A DNA stretch of 39,353 nt from Acidobacteriota bacterium (GTDB lineage Bacteria > Acidobacteriota > Terriglobia > Terriglobales > Acidobacteriaceae). The number at the start of each line of letters is the position of its first letter. Position 1 is the first letter of the stretch. Made by a program: the position numbers and the translations under genes. Under the pieces are notes generated by a model. The model saw only the letters and a list, made by a program, of their open reading frames with translations, had not been told where the DNA came from and made no database searches. Shown piece after piece: positions 27,073-36,790 of this stretch. The DNA is taken from assembly GCA_021790655.1 (NCBI GenBank), contig JAJYGR010000205.1:1-39353 (forward strand), written 5' to 3'.

Positions 27073-27329
27073 TCGCCAGCCGTCGTGTTTTTAGGAGAGT
27101 GATTCGGATTATCGGGCATGTTTGAACACTTGGTTGGACATCAGGTTACCAACGGGATCTCCGCAAGAAAGACTTCGCGCCGTGGTCGACTTGCGATACT
27201 TCTCGAAACTAGCATCCGCCGCCGTCGCCAACGTCTGCTAAGCATCGGCATCTGCCTCCAACTACAACTTTATCCAAGTAGGCTGTTTATAGCCGAACAT
27301 AATTATAAATTTCTCTAGTGGTAGTAGAC

Positions 27330-28391
27330 TCATTTCAGAGCAACACATTCCTGTAGCAGGCGAGCTATATGCGGAGCTGTCACTTGTATGCAGTACCTTT
27401 TCTCTACGAGATCGCGCCCCTGCATCCCCGCAGTCCGCCGTTTTTGTGGATCCAAAATTAACGCACGAAGTTTGTCCATCCAATCATCCATTGTCGAGAC
27501 AAGATATCCAGTTATGTCTTGAAGGACGATTTTGTCGTTCGCTTCGATAGATGTTGTAACCACTGGTTTGCCGCAAGCCATGTATTGAATCAGCTTATAG
27601 CCACATTTTCCTCGCTCCCACGGCGAGTCCTTAAGCGGCATGATACCGATATCGAAATCGTGAATCTCGCGCACTTCAGATTCTTCAGACCAGGAGCGAC
27701 AATCAACGTCAACCCCCGGGCACGCGAACTTTGCCCCGATGACACGCAACTGCAATGGAAATTCTTTCGCTAGCTCCTTCAGCACTGGAGCAACTATATC
27801 GAGATATTTAGCAGTAGACGGGGAACCGCACCAGCCCACCACAATGTGTTCCCTCATCGGCGGATGCAAAACCTGGTAACGCTCCAGATCAATCACCGTC
27901 GGCAGTATCTCCACGCAAGGAGCGCCGGCGGACCGTGCCCGCTCCGCTAGGTAGCCGTTCCCGCACAACACTAGAGTCGAACCAGCCATTACTTTGTCCA
28001 ATTTATCCGCGAGCAGCTTGTGATATCGATGGGTACTCCGATCATAATTGTGAAACACCGCATCGTCGATATCGAGGACGTAGCGCACTCCCACTGCGGC
28101 CAGGGCCTGCTCGAACCAGGCTGGAAAATTTGGGAACAGCTCCTTCTCAATCCAGAGCAGGTCATATTTCCCTACATGGAGCAGCCCAGCGATGCGCGCC
28201 AGATAATCGCTGAGAAGCTCCCGCCAATTTGTCGCCTGCCCTGCATACAGTCGTTTGAGATAGTCATCCCGAAGCAGTGGCGATACGTGCAGATCGATAC
28301 CCATGGAATGCAGGGCTGGGGCATATTGGTAAATTCTCATGCGGCTGCTGGCTCCCAGCCGCCCGTAGCGAGACAGCGCAAGTACCTTCAC
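27330..28391 (-). CDS. GT4-like glycosyltransferase
   Basis: 'ILPTVIDLERYQ...VGWCGSPSTAKYLD...DIGIMPLKDSPWERGKCGYKLIQYMACGKPVVTT'. Confidence 0.88.
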   Translation of the reverse strand: MKVLALSRYGRLGASSRMRIYQYAPALHSMGIDLHVSPLLRDDYLKRLYAGQATNWRELLSDYLARIAGLLHVGKYDLLWIEKELFPNFPAWFEQALAAVGVRYVLDIDDAVFHNYDRSTHRYHKLLADKLDKVMAGSTLVLCGNGYLAERARSAGAPCVEILPTVIDLERYQVLHPPMREHIVVGWCGSPSTAKYLDIVAPVLKELAKEFPLQLRVIGAKFACPGVDVDCRSWSEESEVREIHDFDIGIMPLKDSPWERGKCGYKLIQYMACGKPVVTTSIEANDKIVLQDITGYLVSTMDDWMDKLRALILDPQKRRTAGMQGRDLVEKRYCIQVTAPHIARLLQECVALK

Positions 28392-29347
28392 CGTGTTGTT
28401 CCTTGGAAAATCCAGTCAGGCAGCCAACGGAACAGCATTCCATAGGCTGCCCAGGTCTCCCGCAAGGATGTCCATGAGCGGCGGCCCACGGCCAGCGCCG
28501 ACCTCGTCACGGGCTCAAGGAGCAACGTGACGACGAGAACCACTGAGGCCGACGCGACATTGAAATGCTTGAAAGCGTAGAGAATCCGGCTGCGTAGCGA
28601 ATAAAACAGCCGCCTTGCCTTCACTTGGTTGGATGTACCCCCCCCCGCGTGAAAAGCCTGCGCGTCGGCCAGGTAGACGCTGCTCCATTCCAACTCCTTC
28701 GCCCTGTAAGATAGGTCAAGATCTTCAAGATAGACAAAAAAAGTTTCGTCAAACCCGTGCAGCAAGTCGAATACGGATTTTCGTATCAGAAAAAAAGCGC
28801 CAATCACATGATCGACCTGCCTCGTCGTCGCATGGTCCCACTCGCTCATGAAAAGGCCTTGCGTCGGGACAATTCGATCCAATCCGGTTGCATACGCAAC
28901 GAGATTTTTCAGGGAGGGAAAACGAGCGCAGCTCCGTGCGATCTTGCCATCCTCGTCCACGAGCTGGACGCCACAAATGCCAACCTTTGCGTTCTCGGGC
29001 CGTTGCATGTAATCGATCGCTTTCGATAATGTGTCAGGAAACAAGCGCGCATCGGGGTTCAGAAACAATAAAAATTCGCTGTTCGCGTGCGCAGCGCCCA
29101 GGTTGCAGGCCCTGCCAAACCCAAGATTCGCGCCGGTTCGGATCAAGGTCACGTAGGGCAGTCGTTCCACTGTTGCTTCCGACCCATCGGTCGAGCCATT
29201 GTCCACCACAATAACTTGCGCAACCAAGGGCCGCCCGTGCTCAAGGACGGAATCAACGCACTCGCGCAGTTGCACGCCTGCATTCCAGTTAACGATAACT
29301 ACAGAGACTAGTATGTCCACTCCTTCCTTCGCGGGAGAAGCCGCCAA
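28388..29347 (-). CDS. GT2 glycosyltransferase
   Basis: 'VSVVIVNWNAGVQLRECVDSVLEH...VIVVDNGSTDGS...NLGFGRACNLGA...FLLFLNPDARL'. Confidence 0.93.
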   Translation of the reverse strand: MAASPAKEGVDILVSVVIVNWNAGVQLRECVDSVLEHGRPLVAQVIVVDNGSTDGSEATVERLPYVTLIRTGANLGFGRACNLGAAHANSEFLLFLNPDARLFPDTLSKAIDYMQRPENAKVGICGVQLVDEDGKIARSCARFPSLKNLVAYATGLDRIVPTQGLFMSEWDHATTRQVDHVIGAFFLIRKSVFDLLHGFDETFFVYLEDLDLSYRAKELEWSSVYLADAQAFHAGGGTSNQVKARRLFYSLRSRILYAFKHFNVASASVVLVVTLLLEPVTRSALAVGRRSWTSLRETWAAYGMLFRWLPDWIFQGTTR

Positions 29348-29514
29348 TGTTGCCGAAGATCAAGGGATTCCCAAAACAAATTTCTTTGCATTCGTGCAAT
29401 CGGTCGCAAACTCCAGTAAGGATATTACAATACGCAGCAGAGCACACGAATTTGCCGACGCGCTTGGATGAGTAGTTTGCCTTCCACGTTAGGATTTCTT
29501 GAGGAAGAATATCA

Positions 29515-30873
29515 TTGAACATCGCTTATCCCATGTCTACGGCGGCCAAAGCGCAAGCAGATACTCAGCCGCGACGTCTCCTCACGTTTCATAGCCTCTT
29601 GATTGTCGCCGCTCTTCCGCTGATGTTCTTGTCGGTCGTCATACCGAATTCCCTTCAGGTACCTACAGCAGGGATGTTGCTGATCTGTTTTCTCCTCTCG
29701 TTGCCGCAGTTCAAAATGACGAGAGGGCTACGAACGGTGTTTGGATTCTACCTATGTTCAGTGGCCGTCACGGTGGTCTACATCGCAGTCGGATTGACCC
29801 ATGGTGCTCCCTGGAGCGCCGTCGCACAGGTGCTAACGATTTACATAGCCTCGCCTCTTTTGTGGATAGTTGTTGCTTCCGCCTTGTGTGAAGTCCTCGG
29901 TGAACAGGGACTCACTGGCTGGTTTATATGGCTTGCATTTTTAAGTTGCATCAGCGTCGCCGTATTTTTTGTACTTTATGCGACGGGCGGAGCCGCGGCC
30001 GTCTCGTTCTTTATTAAGGTAGGCAACGTAAACCTGCAAAAAGGCTACGCGGCAGCGACAATGCATGTCTACGGCTCGCTGATTTTCTTCTGCGGAGGTT
30101 TTTTCAGCTCGCCGGAGTTGGTCCGAAACAAGCTTCTGCGGGTTCTTTTGCTTTCATCGCTGTTCTCTTGCGCCATCACGTCAGGCCGGTCCGCATTGAT
30201 CTTATCAATGCCGGTCGGCTTGTTGTTGGGATTTCTCCTTACACCGCGCACGATTGGATACGCGCGCCGCGCCTTGCTTCCCGTGAAGGCACTCGGGGTG
30301 GCCGTGCCAGCGGCGCTTGCGATAGCGGTCGCAGTGTATGCAATAGGTAAATTTAGCAGCATTCATCTTTGGTTGGTATTTCAAAGTTTCGTTGATAAGT
30401 TGTCTGCGGGAGGCGGATCTGACCGCACTGGTCAAGCGCGGGCCCTGTTTAACGGCATCCTCGATAGCAGTGGGCTTGGCGTAGGCCACGGAATTGGCGT
30501 GTCATATATCCGCTCCTTTGAATATCCTTGGCGCTACGAACTCGTCTGGCTGGCGACCATCCTTAGGGTCGGAATCGTGGGTGCTTGCGTCTATGCATCG
30601 GTGTTTTTTTTCTACATCGCAAGGGTCGCGCGAGAAGCTGCTCGCCGTCGCCTGACTGTCGGCTCCAAATTTATGTTCTGCGGCTTTATTGCAGCCTTCG
30701 TGGCATCCGCCACTGACCCCTACATTGAAGCTTTCACATTCCAATGGATGTACATCATCCCGATTGTGGCCTTCTTCATCGAACACTCTTTGCGTCAGGC
30801 TCTGGCTAGGAAGCCATCGACGGCCTGGCTGATAGAAAACCTTCGCCCCAGGGGGAAGGGTAGCCGGTCTTAG
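29515..30873 (+). CDS. Wzy-like polysaccharide polymerase / O-antigen ligase family membrane protein
   Basis: 452 aa polytopic protein within the polysaccharide cluster; C-terminal loop and TM pattern; TTG start after GAGGAAG RBS (alternative ATG 29533). Confidence 0.7.
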   Translation: MNIAYPMSTAAKAQADTQPRRLLTFHSLLIVAALPLMFLSVVIPNSLQVPTAGMLLICFLLSLPQFKMTRGLRTVFGFYLCSVAVTVVYIAVGLTHGAPWSAVAQVLTIYIASPLLWIVVASALCEVLGEQGLTGWFIWLAFLSCISVAVFFVLYATGGAAAVSFFIKVGNVNLQKGYAAATMHVYGSLIFFCGGFFSSPELVRNKLLRVLLLSSLFSCAITSGRSALILSMPVGLLLGFLLTPRTIGYARRALLPVKALGVAVPAALAIAVAVYAIGKFSSIHLWLVFQSFVDKLSAGGGSDRTGQARALFNGILDSSGLGVGHGIGVSYIRSFEYPWRYELVWLATILRVGIVGACVYASVFFFYIARVAREAARRRLTVGSKFMFCGFIAAFVASATDPYIEAFTFQWMYIIPIVAFFIEHSLRQALARKPSTAWLIENLRPRGKGSRS

Positions 30874-33116
30874 TTATTGGCCGTCTTGGTATATCGACCG
30901 TATTCCTTGTGGGAACCATAATAATAGTAATGGTCCGTCAAATCCGGGCGCATTCCGTTTAGGGCGACGCCGATAATATTGGCGTTTACGCGCCTCAGAT
31001 GGGTCAGCACGCTGGCCAGCGCATTGCGATTGGTCTTTCCTGCCCAGGCAAGAACCAGGACGCCGTCGACCAGAGTGGCCATCTGCAATGGTTCCGCAAA
31101 GCCGAGCAGGGGCGGCGTATCGACGATGACAAGGTCGTACTCTTGCTCGGCCTCATCGAGAATCTTTCTTAGCACAGTCCCTACGCGATCTGCCGCGCGG
31201 CGGGAAGCTGGACCGGTGGCAAGAATCTCAAGGTTTGGGAAGTCAGCAGACGTTTGGACCTCATCGCGCCAGTTGGTATCGTTGTTCACCACATTGGAAA
31301 GTCCTCGCGCTTTAGACATACCCAGAGAGTTGGAAGGCCTGCGCATGTCGCCCTCGATCAACAGTGTTCTGTACATCTGTTGGCTATGCGCGACAGCAAG
31401 ATGGACGGCGACGGTGGACTTTCCTTCTCCTGGCACGGAGGAAGTGACCAGAAGGCTCTTGATGCGGTTTGTCGTGTTCCCTGAGAGCAGAATCGAACTC
31501 CGCAGTCGCCGAATCGCATCCTGAAAAGCAATCGACTGGGTTGCCAGGTCAGTCGGCTTGGGTAATGCTACCGATCCAAATCCATTGGAACTTGCCGTGG
31601 GTTTCAACACAGGGTCCTGCATGGGTAGAGTGCCGGGCAGGAACTTCGTCGCAGGCAGAGACCCCAGAACAGGAGTCTGCAATCGTCGCTCCAGGTCCTC
31701 ACTGTTCAGGGCTGTGTTGTCGAAGGCGTCCATCAAAAAGACGCCGCTGACGGCAAGCAATCCTGAGAGCATCAAAGCAATCAATGCATTCAAGCCGGTA
31801 TGCGGAAACGAGGGATACAACGCGGGGCGGGCCTGATCGGCCAGGCGAATGGAGTTGCTTTGGAAGTTCGCGTTGATTTCAGACTCATTGATCTTCTTAA
31901 TAAGCTCTTCGTATAGCGTCTTATCGGTGTCCGCTTCTTGCTTCAGGGACTGGTACTGAAAGGAACGCGCATTCATCTGATCGAACTGTGCCTTCGATGT
32001 GGCCACGGCCTCTTTGAGCAATGCTTCGCGGTTGACCGCTTCCTGATATTGCACAGCGACCCGTTCCGAAATATTTTGCCGCAAAGCATTTATTTGTCTC
32101 TGGAGTTCCGCTACCAGGCCAGCGGCCTTCTTATATTCCGGGTGTGTCGTTCCATATTGCGTCCGCGCAGTAGCAAATTTTTCATTCGCCACATCCAGGC
32201 GCGCTTCAAGCTCGCGCAGTTGCCTGCCCTGGTCCGACGCCTCGGCCGCTTCCAGCGAGCCATTCTTGATGGCGTTATAGGCGGCTTCTTTTTGAACACG
32301 GTCTGCTTGAGCAGTTGTAAGATCGGTGTTCAGCTGCAACAACTGAGCTGAGAATATGCTGGTCTTTTCTTCAGGGTTAATAACATCCAGGTCTTTTTCA
32401 AATGTGGCGAGCGCGGCGGCGGAACGTTCCATTTTGGCCTTGAGTTCTTCGATCTGCTTTGCCATAAATGCGGACAGATCGGCGGCTGCGCGAAATCGGA
32501 TATCGAACGTATGCGCAATGTAACTTTTCACGATTGCGTTTGCGATGTCCGCAGACCGCTGAGGATCAGGCGAACTATAGTTGATGAGTAGTAATAGCGA
32601 ATTTGGAGGATGGGTCACGGTGAGTTTCTTGAGAACGATTGGCGCATCCTCAACTCGTGAAAGTGGCAGTTCCTTGCTGATTTTTTTCTCCGCATCATTG
32701 TGAATATGGAACTGCTGCACTACGGGACGAAGTACTGCATCGGATTGAATCAGCTTCTCCTGCGTCACCAGGAATTGTTCTACATCGTCCGAACTCGACA
32801 TGGAATTGTTCGATTGCTCTCCCAAAACTCCAGATGGCAACCTTCTATCGATATCTACCGTCGCTGTGGCCGTATAGAGTGGCGTGAGTCTCTTCGAGAT
32901 GATCACGGTCGCAATCACGCAAAAAGCCATGAAAGCAAGGATCTTCCAGCGATACCGGTGGAGAACCCAAAGATAGTGGGAAAGTGGTATGGCCTCTTGC
33001 TCGGAATTGCTCTCATCCGGTTGTTGTGGATAGACGAGGACCCGCTCTACTCCCGCTGGAAGGGCCGCGGCAGACTCCGATGCATGCAAAACTTGGACTC
33101 GGTTCTCATCCATCAT
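30870..33116 (-). CDS. Wzc/EpsB-like polysaccharide co-polymerase with BY-kinase domain
   Basis: Wzz domain with TMs, coiled coil, Walker A 'SSVPGEGKSTVAVHLA', Walker A' 'TLLIEGDMRRPS', 'LVIVDTPPLLGF', C-terminal Tyr cluster 'DHYYYYGSHKEYGRY'. Confidence 0.95.
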   Translation of the reverse strand: MMDENRVQVLHASESAAALPAGVERVLVYPQQPDESNSEQEAIPLSHYLWVLHRYRWKILAFMAFCVIATVIISKRLTPLYTATATVDIDRRLPSGVLGEQSNNSMSSSDDVEQFLVTQEKLIQSDAVLRPVVQQFHIHNDAEKKISKELPLSRVEDAPIVLKKLTVTHPPNSLLLLINYSSPDPQRSADIANAIVKSYIAHTFDIRFRAAADLSAFMAKQIEELKAKMERSAAALATFEKDLDVINPEEKTSIFSAQLLQLNTDLTTAQADRVQKEAAYNAIKNGSLEAAEASDQGRQLRELEARLDVANEKFATARTQYGTTHPEYKKAAGLVAELQRQINALRQNISERVAVQYQEAVNREALLKEAVATSKAQFDQMNARSFQYQSLKQEADTDKTLYEELIKKINESEINANFQSNSIRLADQARPALYPSFPHTGLNALIALMLSGLLAVSGVFLMDAFDNTALNSEDLERRLQTPVLGSLPATKFLPGTLPMQDPVLKPTASSNGFGSVALPKPTDLATQSIAFQDAIRRLRSSILLSGNTTNRIKSLLVTSSVPGEGKSTVAVHLAVAHSQQMYRTLLIEGDMRRPSNSLGMSKARGLSNVVNNDTNWRDEVQTSADFPNLEILATGPASRRAADRVGTVLRKILDEAEQEYDLVIVDTPPLLGFAEPLQMATLVDGVLVLAWAGKTNRNALASVLTHLRRVNANIIGVALNGMRPDLTDHYYYYGSHKEYGRYTKTANN

Positions 33117-33127
33117 ATGGTTGGGTC

Positions 33128-34117
33128 TTATAGCACTCCTGGCATTAAAAGAGCGTAAACGAGTGCTCCTGCTACAGCTGGTATTGAGTATTCCATGATT
33201 TGTTTTGCCGTACGCCTGCCGCCATTATCTGGAACGTATAGTATGTCGTCGGGTTTGAGAGGAACGTCCGGCGACTTACGCTTGATGATCTTGGCAAGTT
33301 GAATCGGGATCTCTTGCTTCGCTCCTGAGCCGTCTTTTCTATAGATGTAAGCAATTTTATGCGAATCGGGTGTCAGCCCCTCTGCAAGCGCGAGCACTTG
33401 CAGGACCGTCGTGTCGCCATTGTCCTGGACGGGAAAAGCTCCTGGTTTTTTTACGTCGCCCAGGACATAAATCTCACGCGCTTCCGGTACGAGGATTTGA
33501 TCGCCACCATGCAGTGGAATATTCAGAGAAGGGTCCGCAGAGTCGATGAGAGAACGCGTCGCAATGGTCTGGGTCGTCTGCACCGACTTGCCATTCTGGC
33601 CAACTATAGAATGCGTCACAAGGATATTCGGTCCCGCACCCTTCGTTATGCCGCCCGCGCGCGCCAAAGCCTCCAACAAGGTTGTAGGTTGGCTTACTTG
33701 AAATACTAATGGTTTGTTGACGGCGCCCATTACACTCACAGGGCGACTCTGATATTCCACAATGGTTGCCGTAACGATGGGATCAACCAGAACATTTCCC
33801 TTTTTGAGCGCATCTGCAATAACTGTCTGTAGCTGGGAGGGATAAAGGCTACTGGCTTGAATAGGGTTTTGCAACATTGGCAAACGAATCGTTCCATTAC
33901 CATCTACGCGGACAGGTCCGCTAAGTTCCGGCGAGCCATAAACAGAGATATCCAGCAAATCATTTGGGCCGATTGGCTGTGTCGGCAGATTGGTGTAATA
34001 GTAGCTCGGTTGTATAGGTGGGCTAGAAGTGGAAGGATCTGGCTGTTGCGCTCTGACGAACGGAACCAAGAACAGACCGATCATCCATCCAAATATTAGG
34101 ATTCGTTTTACTGACAT
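33128..34117 (-). CDS. Wza-like polysaccharide export protein (SLBB domain)
   Basis: 'YTNLPTQPIGPNDLLDISVYGSPELSGPVRVDGNGTIRLPML' export domain; SLBB 'IYVLGDVKKPGAFPVQDNGDTTVLQVLALAEGLT'; start at MSVKRILIF (track 34144). Confidence 0.93.
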   Translation of the reverse strand: MSVKRILIFGWMIGLFLVPFVRAQQPDPSTSSPPIQPSYYYTNLPTQPIGPNDLLDISVYGSPELSGPVRVDGNGTIRLPMLQNPIQASSLYPSQLQTVIADALKKGNVLVDPIVTATIVEYQSRPVSVMGAVNKPLVFQVSQPTTLLEALARAGGITKGAGPNILVTHSIVGQNGKSVQTTQTIATRSLIDSADPSLNIPLHGGDQILVPEAREIYVLGDVKKPGAFPVQDNGDTTVLQVLALAEGLTPDSHKIAYIYRKDGSGAKQEIPIQLAKIIKRKSPDVPLKPDDILYVPDNGGRRTAKQIMEYSIPAVAGALVYALLMPGVL

Positions 34118-34291
34118 AATAGGCTTCGATTGCGTGAATCTCATCTCTTTTTTATTGCACGAATAGCTTTGTTGCCCTGTTGATGCGATCTCATGAAACT
34201 GCTCTTAGCAACTATCAAAACTCCATACTGGGCAAGGGTGTATTCCAATACAGTATAACCTTATGGTCGATATGGAAACACATTTCGGCAA

Positions 34292-35644
34292 TCAGGATGC
34301 GAGATGTTGTGACTTTCGAAACGGCAGGACCGTCTGCGGAGAATTATCCTGTTCTCTATCGCTCACAGCTAGCATCGCAATCACTAAAATTGGCCACGCG
34401 CCGAGGGCAGGACGAGAAAATGGGTAATCTACCGATGCATGTACGAATACGGCGACCACGCCTAATCCCCAGATGGAACGAAAAGCAGGACGAACCAGCC
34501 AAATAAATAGCGACGCCATAGCGATAGCGAACGGCAGTCCGCCTTCGGCTCCCCACTGGAGCCAATCACTATGGGCCTGGTTCACAAAAACATCTCCAAG
34601 ATCGATCACGGCATACTGTGGATATACCGCCGACCAGGTCCCAAGCCCAAATCCAAACCAGGGTCGCGCCGCAATCATGTGCAAGGAAGAAATCGCGAAT
34701 TCTCGACGTCCCGCCATCGGATTCGCTTCTGCAAGACGCTGAGAGATCGCTCCCCAGCCTACGATGAGAAGAAAGACCGCTGCCAGGGCAGCCAGTCGGA
34801 GAATGGAGAGTCGATCGATTTTTTTGCTGGTGTTAGCGCGTAAGTAAAAGACCATCAGTACAACCATGACTTCGGTCGTAGCGATGATGAAGCCACCACG
34901 GGACGCACTGACGATCACCGATGCATACAAGGCCGCACTGGCTCCGGCATAGGCATAGGACTTGCTTTTGTCGCTAAGCGCCCCGTATACGGCGATGGGA
35001 AGGATCGTCTCAACAAACGCTGCATAGTGACTGTGGTAGAGGATGGGACCCATAATGGATGCATTGTCGCCATAGCCCGAAGGGAATACGCCGAAAATAT
35101 AACCAGGAGACGCAAATGACTGAAGAATAGCCTCAATGGCCACAATACTTCCAAACCACACCATCGCTGCGCGAAACCACTCTAGCGTATCGGCATCCTC
35201 AAATATGTAGGCACCGATCAGATAGACCGCTAAAAATGTCGTCCAGCGAAGGAGGGCCCGCTCGGTGTCAAACTCATAAACGGTTTTCCCTAGTGCGCTC
35301 TGGAGAATGCCCCAACCGACTGCAAATGCAAAGACGAATAGAGGATAACGTGGAACTCGCCATTCATTGCGCCCGTGTATAAGAACCACCGCCGCGAGCG
35401 CAAAAATCAGAGTTTCAAAAACACTTACAGGCCAATACTCGGGTACCCAAAGGGTGAGAATTGCAAAGGCGAACGACGTCGCCAAGATCACAGCGATTGC
35501 GGAATGTGCACTGGAGCGGCCCTGCGCGAGGGCAGTCCTATTGTTCAATGCCACTGGGCTGAAGTCACAATCTTTATACCGCAGGCAGACCGACTTGCAA
35601 ATTAAATTACGGGATACTGGCCGAAGGGCCGCTGGAGAAGGCAC
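34292..35644 (-). CDS. O-antigen ligase (Wzy_C)-family membrane protein
   Basis: Polytopic; 'HSHYAAFVETILP...SASRGGFI...GFGLGTWSAVYPQY...VNQAHSDWLQWGAEGGL' is typical of WaaL/Wzy_C proteins; start uncertain. Confidence 0.88.
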   Translation of the reverse strand: MPSPAALRPVSRNLICKSVCLRYKDCDFSPVALNNRTALAQGRSSAHSAIAVILATSFAFAILTLWVPEYWPVSVFETLIFALAAVVLIHGRNEWRVPRYPLFVFAFAVGWGILQSALGKTVYEFDTERALLRWTTFLAVYLIGAYIFEDADTLEWFRAAMVWFGSIVAIEAILQSFASPGYIFGVFPSGYGDNASIMGPILYHSHYAAFVETILPIAVYGALSDKSKSYAYAGASAALYASVIVSASRGGFIIATTEVMVVLMVFYLRANTSKKIDRLSILRLAALAAVFLLIVGWGAISQRLAEANPMAGRREFAISSLHMIAARPWFGFGLGTWSAVYPQYAVIDLGDVFVNQAHSDWLQWGAEGGLPFAIAMASLFIWLVRPAFRSIWGLGVVAVFVHASVDYPFSRPALGAWPILVIAMLAVSDREQDNSPQTVLPFRKSQHLAS

Positions 35645-36518
35645 CCGATCCGGCTAGCCCCAATACGACGCCCACTGCGGCGACGCCCACAAGGAAAAGA
35701 TCCGAGGAAGTGTTAAACATAGTCCCAATACCCGTACTAACTGGCGAGACGGCCCCTGGCCCATTGTTGCCAGGATTGTTTCCGGGAGTAGTGTTCTGAG
35801 GAGATGCTTGCGAAACATCCACCACGCGGCTGGCACCTGATACGGTTGGCACCACAGAAGAGACCATTCCAATTACTTGTACCGGAATTCCACTGTATGC
35901 AGCCAGATCCGAACCCTGCAATTGGAACGTCAAACCGGACTGAGCATCGGTCAAAACAAAGTGCCCGGCAACCGGACGCAAAACGCCTGCGATCCTGATG
36001 GATGAAGGGGACATATTCTCTTGCGGAGCCGTATCGAAACTAAGTGTCTTGCCCGGTTCAATCCGGGCCACCAAATCGCCAGCAGGGGTGCGAACGTCTG
36101 CCACGGCACTTCGGGCCGCAACCTCCATGTGGGTCCGGTTCAGGATGTCAACCAGCACGACTCCGTTTGGAGTTTCCGAGGAAACTTTCAGCCCGTTCGC
36201 TATGACAGCATGCTTGCCGGCATTGCGCTGCATCGTCAGACCCTGCTCCAGTACCGCATGGTTGCGATAGAGCGTCATTCGTGAATCCGGATTCAACACA
36301 AGCTGAGAACCATCGGCGAGCCGAACTTCAGAACGCACGCCAGAAGTCTGTACGACGCTTCCGTCAAAAAGAGTGGAGTTGCTGCGAATGGCGGAACCAT
36401 CGACCTGTATCTCGCCGTTGGCTGTCACTGTGCCAATTGAGCTTGCGGGAACAGTGGTTGCACCCAGCATGCATGTGCAAGTAAAAAGCGAAACTGCGGC
36501 TTGGATTTTCAGGAACAT
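35607..36518 (-). CDS. FecR-domain protein with C-terminal TM segment
   Basis: Signal peptide; 'GSVVQTSGVRSEVRLADGSQLVLNPDSRMTLY' FecR-like; C-terminal 'DLFLVGVAAVGVVLGLAGSGAF'. Confidence 0.8.
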   Translation of the reverse strand: MFLKIQAAVSLFTCTCMLGATTVPASSIGTVTANGEIQVDGSAIRSNSTLFDGSVVQTSGVRSEVRLADGSQLVLNPDSRMTLYRNHAVLEQGLTMQRNAGKHAVIANGLKVSSETPNGVVLVDILNRTHMEVAARSAVADVRTPAGDLVARIEPGKTLSFDTAPQENMSPSSIRIAGVLRPVAGHFVLTDAQSGLTFQLQGSDLAAYSGIPVQVIGMVSSVVPTVSGASRVVDVSQASPQNTTPGNNPGNNGPGAVSPVSTGIGTMFNTSSDLFLVGVAAVGVVLGLAGSGAFSSGPSASIP

Positions 36519-36759
36519 TTTTTCCTCCGGCCATGCTCAAACAAAACTTCTACACTCTGATGGACTACAGTAGATAAAGATACATAACCATGAACCATAT
36601 TTCAACCTCATTCTTTGTTTCTTTTCAAACTTTTCCCGCACAAAGGTAACCAAACATGCCATGACTCCATTGGAGCAGAAACTGTTGGGATTGATTGTCT
36701 AGGAGTCGCGAGGCACATTAGACTCATTTCTAGCCCCAGATCGACCAGCAGTCGAGGAT

Positions 36760-36789
36760 TGATTGGCAGGAATCTGATTGGCAGGAATC
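36760..36789. repeat. perfect 15 bp tandem duplication TGATTGGCAGGAATC x2
   Basis: 36760-36774 and 36775-36789 identical; abuts the predicted start of the next CDS. Confidence 0.9.
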
Positions 36790-36790
36790 G

